A DNA stretch of 64,000 bases from Candidatus Babeliales bacterium (GTDB taxonomy: Bacteria; Babelota; Babeliae; Babelales; Chromulinivoraceae): contig JBAZWT010000003.1 in NCBI GenBank assembly GCA_041660205.1, positions 44,556 to 108,555 of the forward strand, written 5' to 3'. The stretch's first letter is position 1, and each line of letters begins with the position of its first letter. A program made the position numbers and the translations under genes. The notes beneath the pieces are model-generated. The model was not told where the DNA came from. It saw nothing but the letters and a program-made list of their open reading frames with translations, and searched no databases. This document shows positions 52,531-59,995 of the stretch, one piece after another.

Positions 52531-53676
52531 TTACTTACAAACGTTAAGCCACATTTTATCATAAATATCAATAACACTGACACTATTGGCACTATAATTT
52601 ACCACATAAGCATATCTACCATCCAACGATATCGCTATAACTGCAGGAGATGAACCAGTTAAAAGCTCCTGGCACAATACTTTATTGGTACACATATCAA
52701 TAATATTCACCGTTCCTTGACCTGGTGTTAAATCGGTAAATCCAGCTCCAAGATACAACGTGTTATAATTAGTGACATAAGCAAAGCGACCATTAGGAGA
52801 AAAAGCAATGCCAGAAGGTTGAATTCCAACAAAAATGGTATCTACGATACTATTTTCATGTAGATCAACGACACTAACCGTACGGCCAACTGGACTAAAA
52901 TCATTACTTCCAAAATTAGTTATATAAGCATAAAGACCATCTGATGTAATTTTAATTGAATAAGGACCAAACAAACCAGTAATTGTTCCAACAACGGTAT
53001 TGCTTGCAGTTTTTATGATACTGATAGTTCCTGTACCAACATTTCCATCAACATAATTAATCACATACACATAAGATCCATTAGGGGTTATATCAAGACT
53101 AGCTGGAGCAAGACCTACTGTAATTGCAGGACCAATAATCAAATTTGTTACTAAATTAACAACACGCACCGTTGTAGCGTTAGCGCTACCAACACCAGCA
53201 GGAGATCCATAATTATTTACATATGCCGTGTTTCCATCTGGTGTAATTACCATACCTGAAGGACCATCAAAGCCTGTAATAACTCCAATAACAGAGTTAG
53301 TTTTTATATCTATGATGCTAATTGTTGTAGAATTACTATTGGTTACATAAGCCTTAGTTCCACTGGCATTAATCGTAACAGTATAGGGTTGATCAAAACT
53401 AGAATCGCTAATCGTTTTTATTACTTTATTAGTTTCAATATCTATAACACTCACGGTGTTTCCATTAACCAAACCATCATTATTACTATTTGCAATATAA
53501 GCAAAACGTCCATTTGGAGTAATTGCAATACCTGAAGGAGTATCTCCTACACCAATAGATGCAATGATTCGATTAATGACAACAGCAGAAATATAGAGTG
53601 AATTACAAAAAGTTAGAATGATTGCAAAATATAAACAATTACTTTTTAAAAACATTAATTTATAACTTTCGTTCAT
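52531..53676 (-). CDS. Exported YVTN beta-propeller protein
   Basis: 381 residues from ATG 53676; a longer frame from 53823 is possible but lacks a signal peptide at its start. A hydrophobic segment (LYFAIILTFCNSLYISAVVI) is followed by about seven propeller repeats of the YVTN type: PSGIAITPNGRFAYIANSNN, then VSVIDIETNKVI and so on, ending AVIAISLDGRYAYVVNYSANS. Such proteins are surface or periplasmic, with binding roles. The repeat count is by eye. Confidence 0.88.
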   Translation of the reverse strand: MNESYKLMFLKSNCLYFAIILTFCNSLYISAVVINRIIASIGVGDTPSGIAITPNGRFAYIANSNNDGLVNGNTVSVIDIETNKVIKTISDSSFDQPYTVTINASGTKAYVTNSNSTTISIIDIKTNSVIGVITGFDGPSGMVITPDGNTAYVNNYGSPAGVGSANATTVRVVNLVTNLIIGPAITVGLAPASLDITPNGSYVYVINYVDGNVGTGTISIIKTASNTVVGTITGLFGPYSIKITSDGLYAYITNFGSNDFSPVGRTVSVVDLHENSIVDTIFVGIQPSGIAFSPNGRFAYVTNYNTLYLGAGFTDLTPGQGTVNIIDMCTNKVLCQELLTGSSPAVIAISLDGRYAYVVNYSANSVSVIDIYDKMWLNVCK

Positions 53677-53795
53677 GTAATTATTAAAAAACTCGCAAGC
53701 ACAATAAAAACTTGCTCCGTAGAAATTAAAAAAATTGGCAAACCTTGTCAATCTGATCTTAAAAGGCACGGAGAAACATTCAGTTTGATAGTTGA

Positions 53796-53840
53796 TAAAA
53801 ACCCACCCAATGCGCCTACGCAAAGTCTGCTTAGCACAGA
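53796..53840 (-). repeat. 45-base spacer repeat, copy 2
   Basis: AAAAACCCACCCA, then CCTACGCAAAGTCTGCTTAG and CACAGATTA. It matches 49161-49205 (CCTACGCAAATTCTACTGTG). It is found at gene ends in both cases. Confidence 0.4.
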
Positions 53841-54002
53841 TTACTTGAATAGATTTAAATTTCTAAATTGATGCCTTGTAATCAAAGCATCTCTTTTACA
53901 GAATGTATCAGAAACAATTAGAATTAATCCAACCAAATTATTTATCCATGGTAATGAATTTAATCCTATTTTTACACAATCTTTAATAGGTGAATAGTTC
54001 AT
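53841..54002 (-). CDS. Possible small protein (53 residues)
   Basis: MNYSPIKDCVKIGLNSLPWI, NNLVGLILIVSDTFCKRDAL, ITRHQFRNLNLFK. AGGATAAT directly precedes the ATG at 54002, a good ribosome site. It has a central hydrophobic segment and basic C-terminus. It sits in an otherwise empty 418-base divergent spacer, just upstream of the YVTN gene on the same strand. No family recognised. Confidence 0.4.
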   Translation of the reverse strand: MNYSPIKDCVKIGLNSLPWINNLVGLILIVSDTFCKRDALITRHQFRNLNLFK

Positions 54003-54094
54003 ATTATCCTAATAAAGTATAACTTTTAATGCCTTTTTGCTAAGCTATCAACAATTGTCATGGCATAAAACATAACTACTTACTTGAAAAAAAT

Positions 54095-54649
54095 ATGAAA
54101 AAATTCTTATACATTTTTATAACATGTACATTCATGCAAATATCATCACAAGCAGATATCCCTAAAGATATTCATGTACTAACACGAGCTATTATTATTC
54201 ACAACGATCATATTCTTTGCGCCTATGATCCACGACTAAAAACAGCATCAGGTGATCCTGTTTTTTATTATTTACCTGGTGGACATATCGAATATCAAGA
54301 ATCTGCAACAGACTCTTTAATCAGAGAATTATCTGAAGAAACCGGCGAACAGATAACTGTCAAAGGTTTTATTGGTGCATTTGAACGTTCTTGGCTTAAC
54401 ACTCCACAATCGGTCAAATGTCACAAACATGAAATAAGTCTTGTTTTTAAAGCAGTTTTAGACAATAAAAAAGATGATGCTTTACCAAGTATCACATCGA
54501 AAGAAAATCATAAAGTTGCTTTTGTATGGTTAGAGTTAAAAAACATACAGAACTATGATATCCGACCATCGCTCTTAAAAGACAATATACATAATTGGCT
54601 TACCGTGCCATCTGAGCATGTATTTAAAAGCGTTATGCATATTAAGTAA
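54095..54649 (+). CDS. Exported Nudix hydrolase
   Basis: 184 residues. The signal peptide KKFLYIFITCTFMQISSQA is followed by a complete Nudix box from G62: GGHIEYQE (Glu68), then RELSEETG (77-84). VFYYLPGGH precedes it. Nudix enzymes hydrolyse nucleoside diphosphates linked to other groups, normally in the cytosol. Export points to an extracellular or periplasmic substrate, or a role in the host. No strong ribosome site visible. Confidence 0.85.
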   Translation: MKKFLYIFITCTFMQISSQADIPKDIHVLTRAIIIHNDHILCAYDPRLKTASGDPVFYYLPGGHIEYQESATDSLIRELSEETGEQITVKGFIGAFERSWLNTPQSVKCHKHEISLVFKAVLDNKKDDALPSITSKENHKVAFVWLELKNIQNYDIRPSLLKDNIHNWLTVPSEHVFKSVMHIK

Positions 54650-54702
54650 ATTATATAACTCTAAACTCAATTTAGATAAAAAATAAATATTTATTTTAAC
54701 AA

Positions 54703-54818
54703 AAAATCCACCCAGCAGCTCCTACTTCACACAGCTTTGCTGTAAGTTTTCTACTACGCCTATGGCTTCGAAGAACTTTGTCGTAGGACTTTGTTGAGTG
54801 GATTTATATTTTTTAAAT
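54703..54818. terminator. Terminator with nested insertion
   Basis: AAAAAATCCACCCA (54703) pairs with TGAGTGGATTT (54794-54804), matching the compact terminators at 57269 and 59309. Here about 70 bases with their own inverted ends (TCCTAC at 54720, GTAGGA at 54783) are inserted in the loop. Confidence 0.6.
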
Positions 54819-54861
54819 TACCTGCAGAAACAGCACATATTTTTACTATTTCTAAATTATT

Positions 54862-56232
54862 TTATTGGATGCTACAGCTTTCACCCCAAAATGATACAGC
54901 TCCCTTAGATTCTAAATAATCAATCATTGCAGCATTATTGTTTCTTTTAGCTATAGCTAAAGCCGAATAATGTTCATCTGATACATTTACATTTGCACCA
55001 GCATCAACAAGCATTTCTACTATTGCCAGATTGTTTCCACGTACGGCTAGTCTCAATTCTGAATTACACTCATTTGCATTATTAAGTCTTGCGTCAGCAG
55101 TTAAAAGATCTTGTACCATTACACTATTGCTTTCATAGATCGCTGTTTTCAGTGGTGAAATGTGAGCAAATGATGGATTTACATTAGCTCTAGCAGCTAT
55201 AAGCATTTTAAGAATTTCTGGTTTTTTACTTTTAATTGCAAGATTAAGAATATTGAAATAGCGAGAATTGTTATTTGGATTTGCTCCTGCTGCAAGAAGA
55301 ACACGTACATAATCGGTTCTTCCGGATCGAACAGCTACTAGCAAAGGCGAATAATCCCCTCGAGTATCGCTTATATTCACATCAGCACCATTTTGAATTA
55401 ACGCTTCAATAATTGGCAGTTGGCATCCTGCATAAATACCCCTTTCTAATACTGTTAGATCGAGATCTTTTCCTTTTGCATCAGCACCAGCAGCAAGCAA
55501 TGTTTTAACTGATTGTAATTTATTATATTTAACGGCATCTGATAATGCCAGAATGCTGGAACGCGCTCCATGATCGAGTAATGTTTTCATAATTTCAGTG
55601 CGCTCTTCTTCTATGGCATAGGTTAAAGGAAACATAATGTGTTCATTATCTAAGGCATTAAGATTAGCACCTTGCGCTATTAAATCGCTTACTGTTTCTT
55701 GATGACCAATACGTGCTGCAACATGCAAAGTTGAACAACTTGGCACAACTTGTGCGCTGGCATCAGCTCCTGCATCTACAAGCATTTGTACCAATGCAGG
55801 ATTTCTTTTATCACGAGCATAATGCAACGCTTTATTTAAATTTTTTACAGAATGCCTTTTCGCCAAAAGAGCTCTGACCACCTCGAGTTTATTACGAGTT
55901 ACCGCAATGTGTAATGGGGTTATTCCATACTTATCTTCAACATTCACATCGTCGGTATTAATAAGCATAGTTTCTACTAAATCTACATCATCACGATTCA
56001 CAACATGATGTAATTGAGTTAATTCTTTAGGTGGTATGATAACTGGTGCAGCGCGTCGTACCGGTTGAGGTGCTTGTCTTGCAGCAGGAATTTGAGAGCT
56101 AGAAAAAGGACTCCAAGGTTGTCCGAAAGCAGATGAAGAGCTGCCTTCAGTAGGACTATCGCAATCAGAACTGTTAATTATTCCAGAACCGACAAGCAAT
56201 GCCAAAAATGTATACATTAATTTATTTTTCAT
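54862..56232 (-). CDS. Exported ankyrin-repeat protein
   Basis: 456 residues. The signal peptide KLMYTFLALLVGSGIINSS is followed by a Ser/Pro-rich linker and about 11 ankyrin repeats from residue 75 to 445: YGITPLHIAVTRNKLEVVRA, CSTLHVAARIGHQETVSDLI, RGDYSPLLVAVRSGRTDYVR, YSALAIAKRNNNAAMIDYL. Ankyrin repeats bind proteins, and exported ones are typical host-interaction candidates in Dependentiae, Rickettsiales and Legionella. A specific target cannot be inferred. It is the largest of the window's ankyrin proteins. Confidence 0.92.
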   Translation of the reverse strand: MKNKLMYTFLALLVGSGIINSSDCDSPTEGSSSSAFGQPWSPFSSSQIPAARQAPQPVRRAAPVIIPPKELTQLHHVVNRDDVDLVETMLINTDDVNVEDKYGITPLHIAVTRNKLEVVRALLAKRHSVKNLNKALHYARDKRNPALVQMLVDAGADASAQVVPSCSTLHVAARIGHQETVSDLIAQGANLNALDNEHIMFPLTYAIEEERTEIMKTLLDHGARSSILALSDAVKYNKLQSVKTLLAAGADAKGKDLDLTVLERGIYAGCQLPIIEALIQNGADVNISDTRGDYSPLLVAVRSGRTDYVRVLLAAGANPNNNSRYFNILNLAIKSKKPEILKMLIAARANVNPSFAHISPLKTAIYESNSVMVQDLLTADARLNNANECNSELRLAVRGNNLAIVEMLVDAGANVNVSDEHYSALAIAKRNNNAAMIDYLESKGAVSFWGESCSIQ

Positions 56233-56868
56233 GAATATTGTCCCTAATTGTTTAAAATTTTAAATATTTTATATATTGTAACTATATCAAATGATTAACT
56301 AATTAACAAAAAATCCACACTTACTACGCGTTATTTCATAACAAGCTACCCAGCCGTCGCCATTAGCTATGGCGGGTAAACTGTAAGACTTCGCCAATAA
56401 TTAATTTAATTTAAATTTTTTTAATTTCCTGTCTTGATAAGCGGCGCAGCCAGACGACATAGTCCTACGAAGTTTTAGCATAGTAGGAAGCTGCCTACCT
56501 AAGGAGGCATGGTATAGCAAACACTGCCTGCCTGTTATTCATCAATGTCTTACATTGTGAATGGTTATTCACTTTTTCATAGATCGCGCCACAAAACTTA
56601 AATGATACTATTAGTTACTTTGCATAGAAAAAGTGAATGAGGCACGCTTCCAGCCTTCCTGCCCGGCGTAGTCTCGCGCGAAGCCTGGGTCGTTCTACGA
56701 ACTATGGCGAACACGGTCGAACTTTCAGGTGAAGTAAATTGAAAGAAATGTTGCAGTTAATTCCAATACCAATTGTTTAAAACGGTTTCTGGGCATATAA
56801 TTGCTGGTTTTGACGCCAGTAAGTTAATGCTTTTAACAACAATACAAGAGCGAATCTTCTAAAAACCT
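56233..56868. repeat. Repeat-rich spacer with a nested inverted-repeat element
   Basis: 636 bases without a gene. Segments 56490-56533 and 56700-56760 align with 57380-57470 (AAGCTGCC, GGAGGC, GCAAACACTG, then CGAACTTTCAG and GAAAGAAATGTTGCA). The intervening 56534-56700 is absent there. This insertion carries ATTCACTTTTTC (56567-56578) and its inverse GAAAAAGTGAAT (56627-56638) plus a GC-rich segment (CCCGGCGTAG...GAAGCCTGGGTCG). Confidence 0.55.
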
Positions 56869-57213
56869 TTATTCTCTCAATTTATTAAAAAATTCAATAG
56901 TAGCATTAACTTCATTAGCATAGCCCAATTTCACCCAAGCCATTGCATCATTTAGACATTTTCTTGGAAGTCCATTAGTCATTCGATCAACATTTAACCC
57001 ATTGTTGTCGCTATAGCATTGAAAAAATGCTTTTCTTGCTCTATCTATTTCTTTTTTTTGTGTAAAAGCGCGATCTAATTTACTATCGAAATCACCTAGT
57101 TTATATCTGATCTGACGTAGTTGATAATCATCTGAGCAGGCTGCTTTCAAAATATTTTGCTGCATTAATCCAAAAAATAAAAAACCTGCCAATAATAATT
57201 GTTTTTTGTTCAT
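56869..57213 (-). CDS. Small exported protein, leader cassette B copy 1
   Basis: 114 residues. The signal peptide MNKKQLLLAGFLFFGLMQQN is almost the same as in the gene at 58976-59251, but the mature parts differ. Here it is ACSDDYQLRQIRYKLGDFDS with a helical charged body (KKEIDRARKAFFQCYSDNNG) and three or four cysteines. The upstream region to the terminator is also duplicated. AAGGACAAGATTC is the ribosome site. Function unknown. Confidence 0.65.
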   Translation of the reverse strand: MNKKQLLLAGFLFFGLMQQNILKAACSDDYQLRQIRYKLGDFDSKLDRAFTQKKEIDRARKAFFQCYSDNNGLNVDRMTNGLPRKCLNDAMAWVKLGYANEVNATIEFFNKLRE

Positions 57214-57312
57214 GAATCTTGTCCTTCGTTAAAATGTAAAAATGTTTTTTGATCAGCAATTAGTGTAACAAAAAATCCACCCAATTACATGAGTGGATTT
57301 AAATTTTTAATT
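57180..57312 (-). repeat. Leader cassette B, copy 1
   Basis: About 130 bases including a terminator, a promoter region, the ribosome site and the first codons. It is close to identical with 59218-59345. The shared spacer includes TTGATCAGCAATTAGTGTAA. Confidence 0.75.
57269..57312 (-). terminator. Compact terminator of the AAATCCACCCA family
   Basis: AAAAAATCCACCCA pairs with TGAGTGGATTT around ATTACA. On the minus strand it ends in a T run and lies downstream of the gene at 57510. Confidence 0.7.
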
Positions 57313-57509
57313 TTTATTATAAAGTCCTTGGCTTACTACGTATCACTAAAGTGATTTACTTCGTAACCCTTGGCAGAGCCATACGAAGCTGCCCGATAGG
57401 GAGGCGAAGTATGGCGGCAAACACTGGGCGCACTTCGAACTTTCAGATGGTCTAAATTAAAAGAAATGTTGCAACTAAGCGCTGTACCAGCAATTAACCG
57501 ATAAGCTGT

Positions 57510-57716
57510 TTATCTTTTTATTTTTTTAACCTCATCTAGAGGCTCAGTAATATCAACTAAGTTAATATTAATTTTTTTCCCTAAAATAGACGCTGCACGA
57601 TTCACAGTTAAAAGAGTTACTGAATAATTATTTGGATCAAGCAGTCGAACTAAAGATGCTCGACTCGTTTTAAGCATTAACGCCATCTTGGTTTGCGTTA
57701 TGTTATGTTTTTCCAT
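57510..57716 (-). CDS. XRE-type antitoxin-like protein, probably 5'-truncated
   Basis: 68 residues from ATG 57716: MEKHNITQTKMALMLKTSRA, then SLVRLLDPNNYSVTLLTVNR and AASILGKKI, a helix-turn-helix of the HigA/XRE kind. The frame continues upstream to about 57825 as NKHIGSSFESFLEEDGIL and EEVNAAAVKAVIAHHLKSY, which matches the usual N-terminus of this family, but has no ATG, GTG or TTG. Either the original start was lost or a non-standard start is used. No HigB-type toxin gene is adjacent. Likely an orphan or decaying antitoxin. Confidence 0.7.
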   Translation of the reverse strand: MEKHNITQTKMALMLKTSRASLVRLLDPNNYSVTLLTVNRAASILGKKININLVDITEPLDEVKKIKR

Positions 57717-57836
57717 ATATGACTTTAAATGATGAGCAATTACTGCTTTTACAGCCGCAGCATTTACTTCTTCTAAAATACCATCTTCTTCAAGAAAACT
57801 TTCAAAACTTGATCCGATATGTTTATTTTTTTTATT

Positions 57837-58109
57837 TTATTTATGATGTTTTGAAGAAACAATGCCAAATATTTTCTTTCCAAAAGTTCCACCAAAATAC
57901 CTTTTCATAATGATAAAGTATGAAACAATGAGAGAAAATAAAAATAAAGTTGATATTCCCTCAAGGTTAAAACCTTCCTCTGTTAAACCTCCAAAAAAAT
58001 AGGCAAGAATATAACCAAAAATAACAAAACAACCCAAGAAATCTATAAAAAAAGACATTATTTTTTTCCACGTTGGAGGACAGCTTGAGCATAATAGATC
58101 GGAATTCAT
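57837..58109 (-). CDS. Small RDD-like membrane protein
   Basis: 90 residues. The start MNSDLLCSSCPPTWKKIMSF is followed by two membrane segments (FIDFLGCFVIFGYILAYFFG and TLFLFSLIVSYFIIMKRYFG) and GGTFGKKIFGIVSSK. FxD in the first span and GKKIFGI are typical of the RDD family, though this is short. CSSCPP at the N-terminus is a possible metal site. AAGGAAAATATT is the ribosome site. Role unknown. Confidence 0.65.
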   Translation of the reverse strand: MNSDLLCSSCPPTWKKIMSFFIDFLGCFVIFGYILAYFFGGLTEEGFNLEGISTLFLFSLIVSYFIIMKRYFGGTFGKKIFGIVSSKHHK

Positions 58110-58151
58110 AATATTTTCCTTAATATTTAATAACTAAAAACTTCTTTAACT

Positions 58152-58916
58152 TCATACTGTTTTTTGCAATTCTATCACAAATTGTAATAAGTCTTGATAA
58201 CACACTAATTTTTGATTCAATCTATTTAAATCTAACCGAACAAGACGGTTCTTCGCATTATCAACAAATAATAGCGATGTCATAAATGCTAAAGCACACA
58301 GCGGAGCTGATATAAATGAAGGCCGATTATACAATCTAGAATATTTAGCACAATCATTTTCTAATGCCCATTGAAGCGAAATTTTTTCAGAATGATCTGA
58401 TGCTTTTATCCATTTACTCAAATGAGTTTTAGTAACTTGAAAATTACCATCACTTGTAACATATGTGTATATACTAACACCATCATCTTCAAGCTCTTTT
58501 TTAAAATCAAAAAATTCTTGATGTTCTTTTTTATGAATATAATAAGCACAAACACTTAATGTAACGCTGGCAGCCAATAAAATACAGGTCAGTTTCAGCT
58601 GCTGATATTCATATATGCATTTATATCGAACGTGCCACGCTATGTAATCTTTTATATCCTCTATTTGTTTACGCAACATCTCCAGAACAACATCAACAGA
58701 ATATGTATATTGATTCTGATGAGATAAATTTATAAAATCAGAAATTGATTGCTGCACTTCTTCTAGTGAAATTTCCCCACCTAGCTTTGTTAAACCTGAC
58801 ATTACAAAGTGATTTATTTCACCGGATTGTAAATCACGAAGAAGCCATTTTTGATTTTGACCACATGCCATCATCGAACAAAACAAAGAAAATAAAAATA
58901 TTTTATACAGACTCAT
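58152..58916 (-). CDS. Exported or lipid-anchored membrane protein
   Basis: 254 residues. The N-terminus YKIFLFSLFCSMMACGQN could be a lipoprotein signal (MMAC). It is followed by a helical domain, a membrane span (LKLTCILLAASVTLSVCAYY), a soluble loop (KELEDDGVSIYTYVTSDGNF) and a second span (SAPLCALAFMTSLLFVDNAK). No family recognised. It lies upstream of the RDD-like gene on the same strand, with 43 bases between. Confidence 0.65.
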   Translation of the reverse strand: MSLYKIFLFSLFCSMMACGQNQKWLLRDLQSGEINHFVMSGLTKLGGEISLEEVQQSISDFINLSHQNQYTYSVDVVLEMLRKQIEDIKDYIAWHVRYKCIYEYQQLKLTCILLAASVTLSVCAYYIHKKEHQEFFDFKKELEDDGVSIYTYVTSDGNFQVTKTHLSKWIKASDHSEKISLQWALENDCAKYSRLYNRPSFISAPLCALAFMTSLLFVDNAKNRLVRLDLNRLNQKLVCYQDLLQFVIELQKTV

Positions 58917-58975
58917 TGTTATCAGCTCTATTTGTTTAAATTATAATTATTGAAAATGCAAAAAGGATATTTTAC

Positions 58976-59251
58976 TTAAAAATTATTTTCAAATCGGCTA
59001 CATTTTAAAGCTTCAAACATGGATATATTAGCCCTTACATACTGATATCTATCCACAGGAAGATATTGATAAGGATGATGATATTGATGCAGAACAGCAA
59101 GAATGGCTTCTCGTAAAACTTTACACTCTTCTTTATCATTAGTCGCTTGACGAGGTAGAGTGGAGGTTGAATCAAAAATCCTACTAAAAATATTTTGCTG
59201 CATTAATCCGCAGAGTAAAAAGCCTACCAATAAAAATTGTTTTTTATTCAT
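58976..59251 (-). CDS. Small exported protein, leader cassette B copy 2
   Basis: 91 residues. The signal peptide MNKKQFLLVGFLLCGLMQQN is shared with the gene at 56869-57213, but the mature part (IFDSTSTLPRQATNDKEECK, VLREAILAVLHQYHHPYQYL) is unrelated by eye apart from general helicity. It has two cysteines. The upstream 100 bases are duplicated as well. Confidence 0.65.
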   Translation of the reverse strand: MNKKQFLLVGFLLCGLMQQNIFSRIFDSTSTLPRQATNDKEECKVLREAILAVLHQYHHPYQYLPVDRYQYVRANISMFEALKCSRFENNF

Positions 59252-59345
59252 GAATCTTATCCTTCGTTAAAATGTATAAAAATATTTTTTGATCAGCAAT
59301 TAGTGTAACAAAAAATCCACCCAATTACTTGAGTGGATTTAAATT
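59218..59345 (-). repeat. Leader cassette B, copy 2
   Basis: Near-identical to 57180-57312: terminator AAAAAATCCACCCA...TGAGTGGATTT, spacer TTGATCAGCAATTAGTGTAA, ribosome site and signal-peptide codons. Confidence 0.75.
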
Positions 59346-59426
59346 TTTATTTTATTTTTATTTCAGAATTATTCAGCGCCAAAGGCGCTTATGTAAAAGA
59401 AAATCATTTAAAGAGACTGGCTTGTC

Positions 59427-59449
59427 ATTCATTTGCGATGCAAATGAAT
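59427..59449 (-). repeat. Hairpin abutting the tRNA-Asp 3' end
   Basis: ATTCATTTGC (59427-59436) and GCAAATGAAT (59440-59449) form a perfect 10-base stem around GAT. The right arm ends exactly at the base complementary to the final A of CCA. Confidence 0.7.
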
Positions 59450-59525
59450 GGCGGGATTGACGAGACTCGAACTCGCGACCTTTCGCGTGACAGGCGAACG
59501 CTCTAACCAACTGAGCTACAACCCC
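59449..59525 (-). tRNA. tRNA-Asp (GTC)
   Basis: Read on the minus strand: acceptor GGGGTTG/CAATCCC with one G-T pair, anticodon loop CTGTCAC (GTC), T loop TTCGAGT, discriminator G, encoded CCA. Last gene of a three-tRNA unit. Confidence 0.96.
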
Positions 59526-59540
59526 ACTAATTTCAATTGA

Positions 59541-59630
59541 ATGGCCTGTTATTCACTTTTTTAACGCTAGCAAAATTTGCTTGAGTCATAGAGTCGGGTA
59601 CAACTGCTATGGAAAAAGTGAATGACCTGT
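59541..59630 (-). repeat. ATTCACTTTTT inverted-repeat element between tRNAs
   Basis: ATTCACTTTTT (59551-59561) and GAAAAAGTGAAT (59612-59623) are inverted, framed by direct repeats GGCCTGTTATTCA and GACCTGTTATTCA. A related pair lies at 56567-56638. Confidence 0.6.
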
Positions 59631-59631
59631 T

Positions 59632-59654
59632 ATTCATTTTGTTACAAAATGAAT
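59632..59654 (-). repeat. Hairpin abutting the tRNA-Asn 3' end
   Basis: ATTCATTTTG (59632-59641) and CAAAATGAAT (59645-59654) form a perfect 10-base stem around TTA. As at tRNA-Asp, the arm ends at the A of CCA. Confidence 0.7.
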
Positions 59655-59729
59655 GGCTCCTTGGGCTGGACTCGAACCAGCGACCTAACGATTAACAGTC
59701 GTTTGCTCTACCAACTGAGCTACCAAGGA
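59654..59729 (-). tRNA. tRNA-Asn (GTT)
   Basis: Acceptor TCCTTGG/CCAAGGA, anticodon loop CTGTTAA (GTT), T loop TTCGAGT, encoded CCA. Eight bases downstream of tRNA-Val. Confidence 0.96.
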
Positions 59730-59737
59730 ACAAAGTT

Positions 59738-59813
59738 TGGTGGGCGATACTGGATTCGAACCAGTGACCCCCAGTTTGTAAGACTGATGCTCTACCAACT
59801 GAGCTAACCGCCC
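59738..59813 (-). tRNA. tRNA-Val (TAC)
   Basis: Acceptor GGGCGGT/ATCGCCC, anticodon loop CTTACAA (TAC), T loop TTCGAAT, encoded CCA. First gene of the unit. Confidence 0.96.
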
Positions 59814-59855
59814 AAACTTGTTTAATATATTTCTAAGAAATTTGACGATATAAGA

Positions 59856-59884
59856 ATTGTATCGAATACGGGCCCCAAAGTCAA
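59856..59884 (-). promoter_or_regulatory. Promoter of the tRNA-Val/Asn/Asp operon
   Basis: TTGACT (59884-59879), a 17-base spacer and TACAAT (59861-59856), close to the sigma-70 consensus. It lies about 43 bases upstream of tRNA-Val. Confidence 0.75.
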
Positions 59885-59995
59885 AGCCAAATATCGAAAA
59901 TGCGCTATTTTTTTAAACTTTATAAAAATCTGATATTTGTTACAGTATAAAACAGTAATACTATTCATACTTTTCTACACATAAAAAGGACCCTC

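Noticed and set aside
59622..59807. 61-codon plus-strand frame over the tRNA-Asn and tRNA-Val genes
   Set aside because: It is antisense to two well-formed tRNAs; the peptide repeats reflect tRNA similarity.
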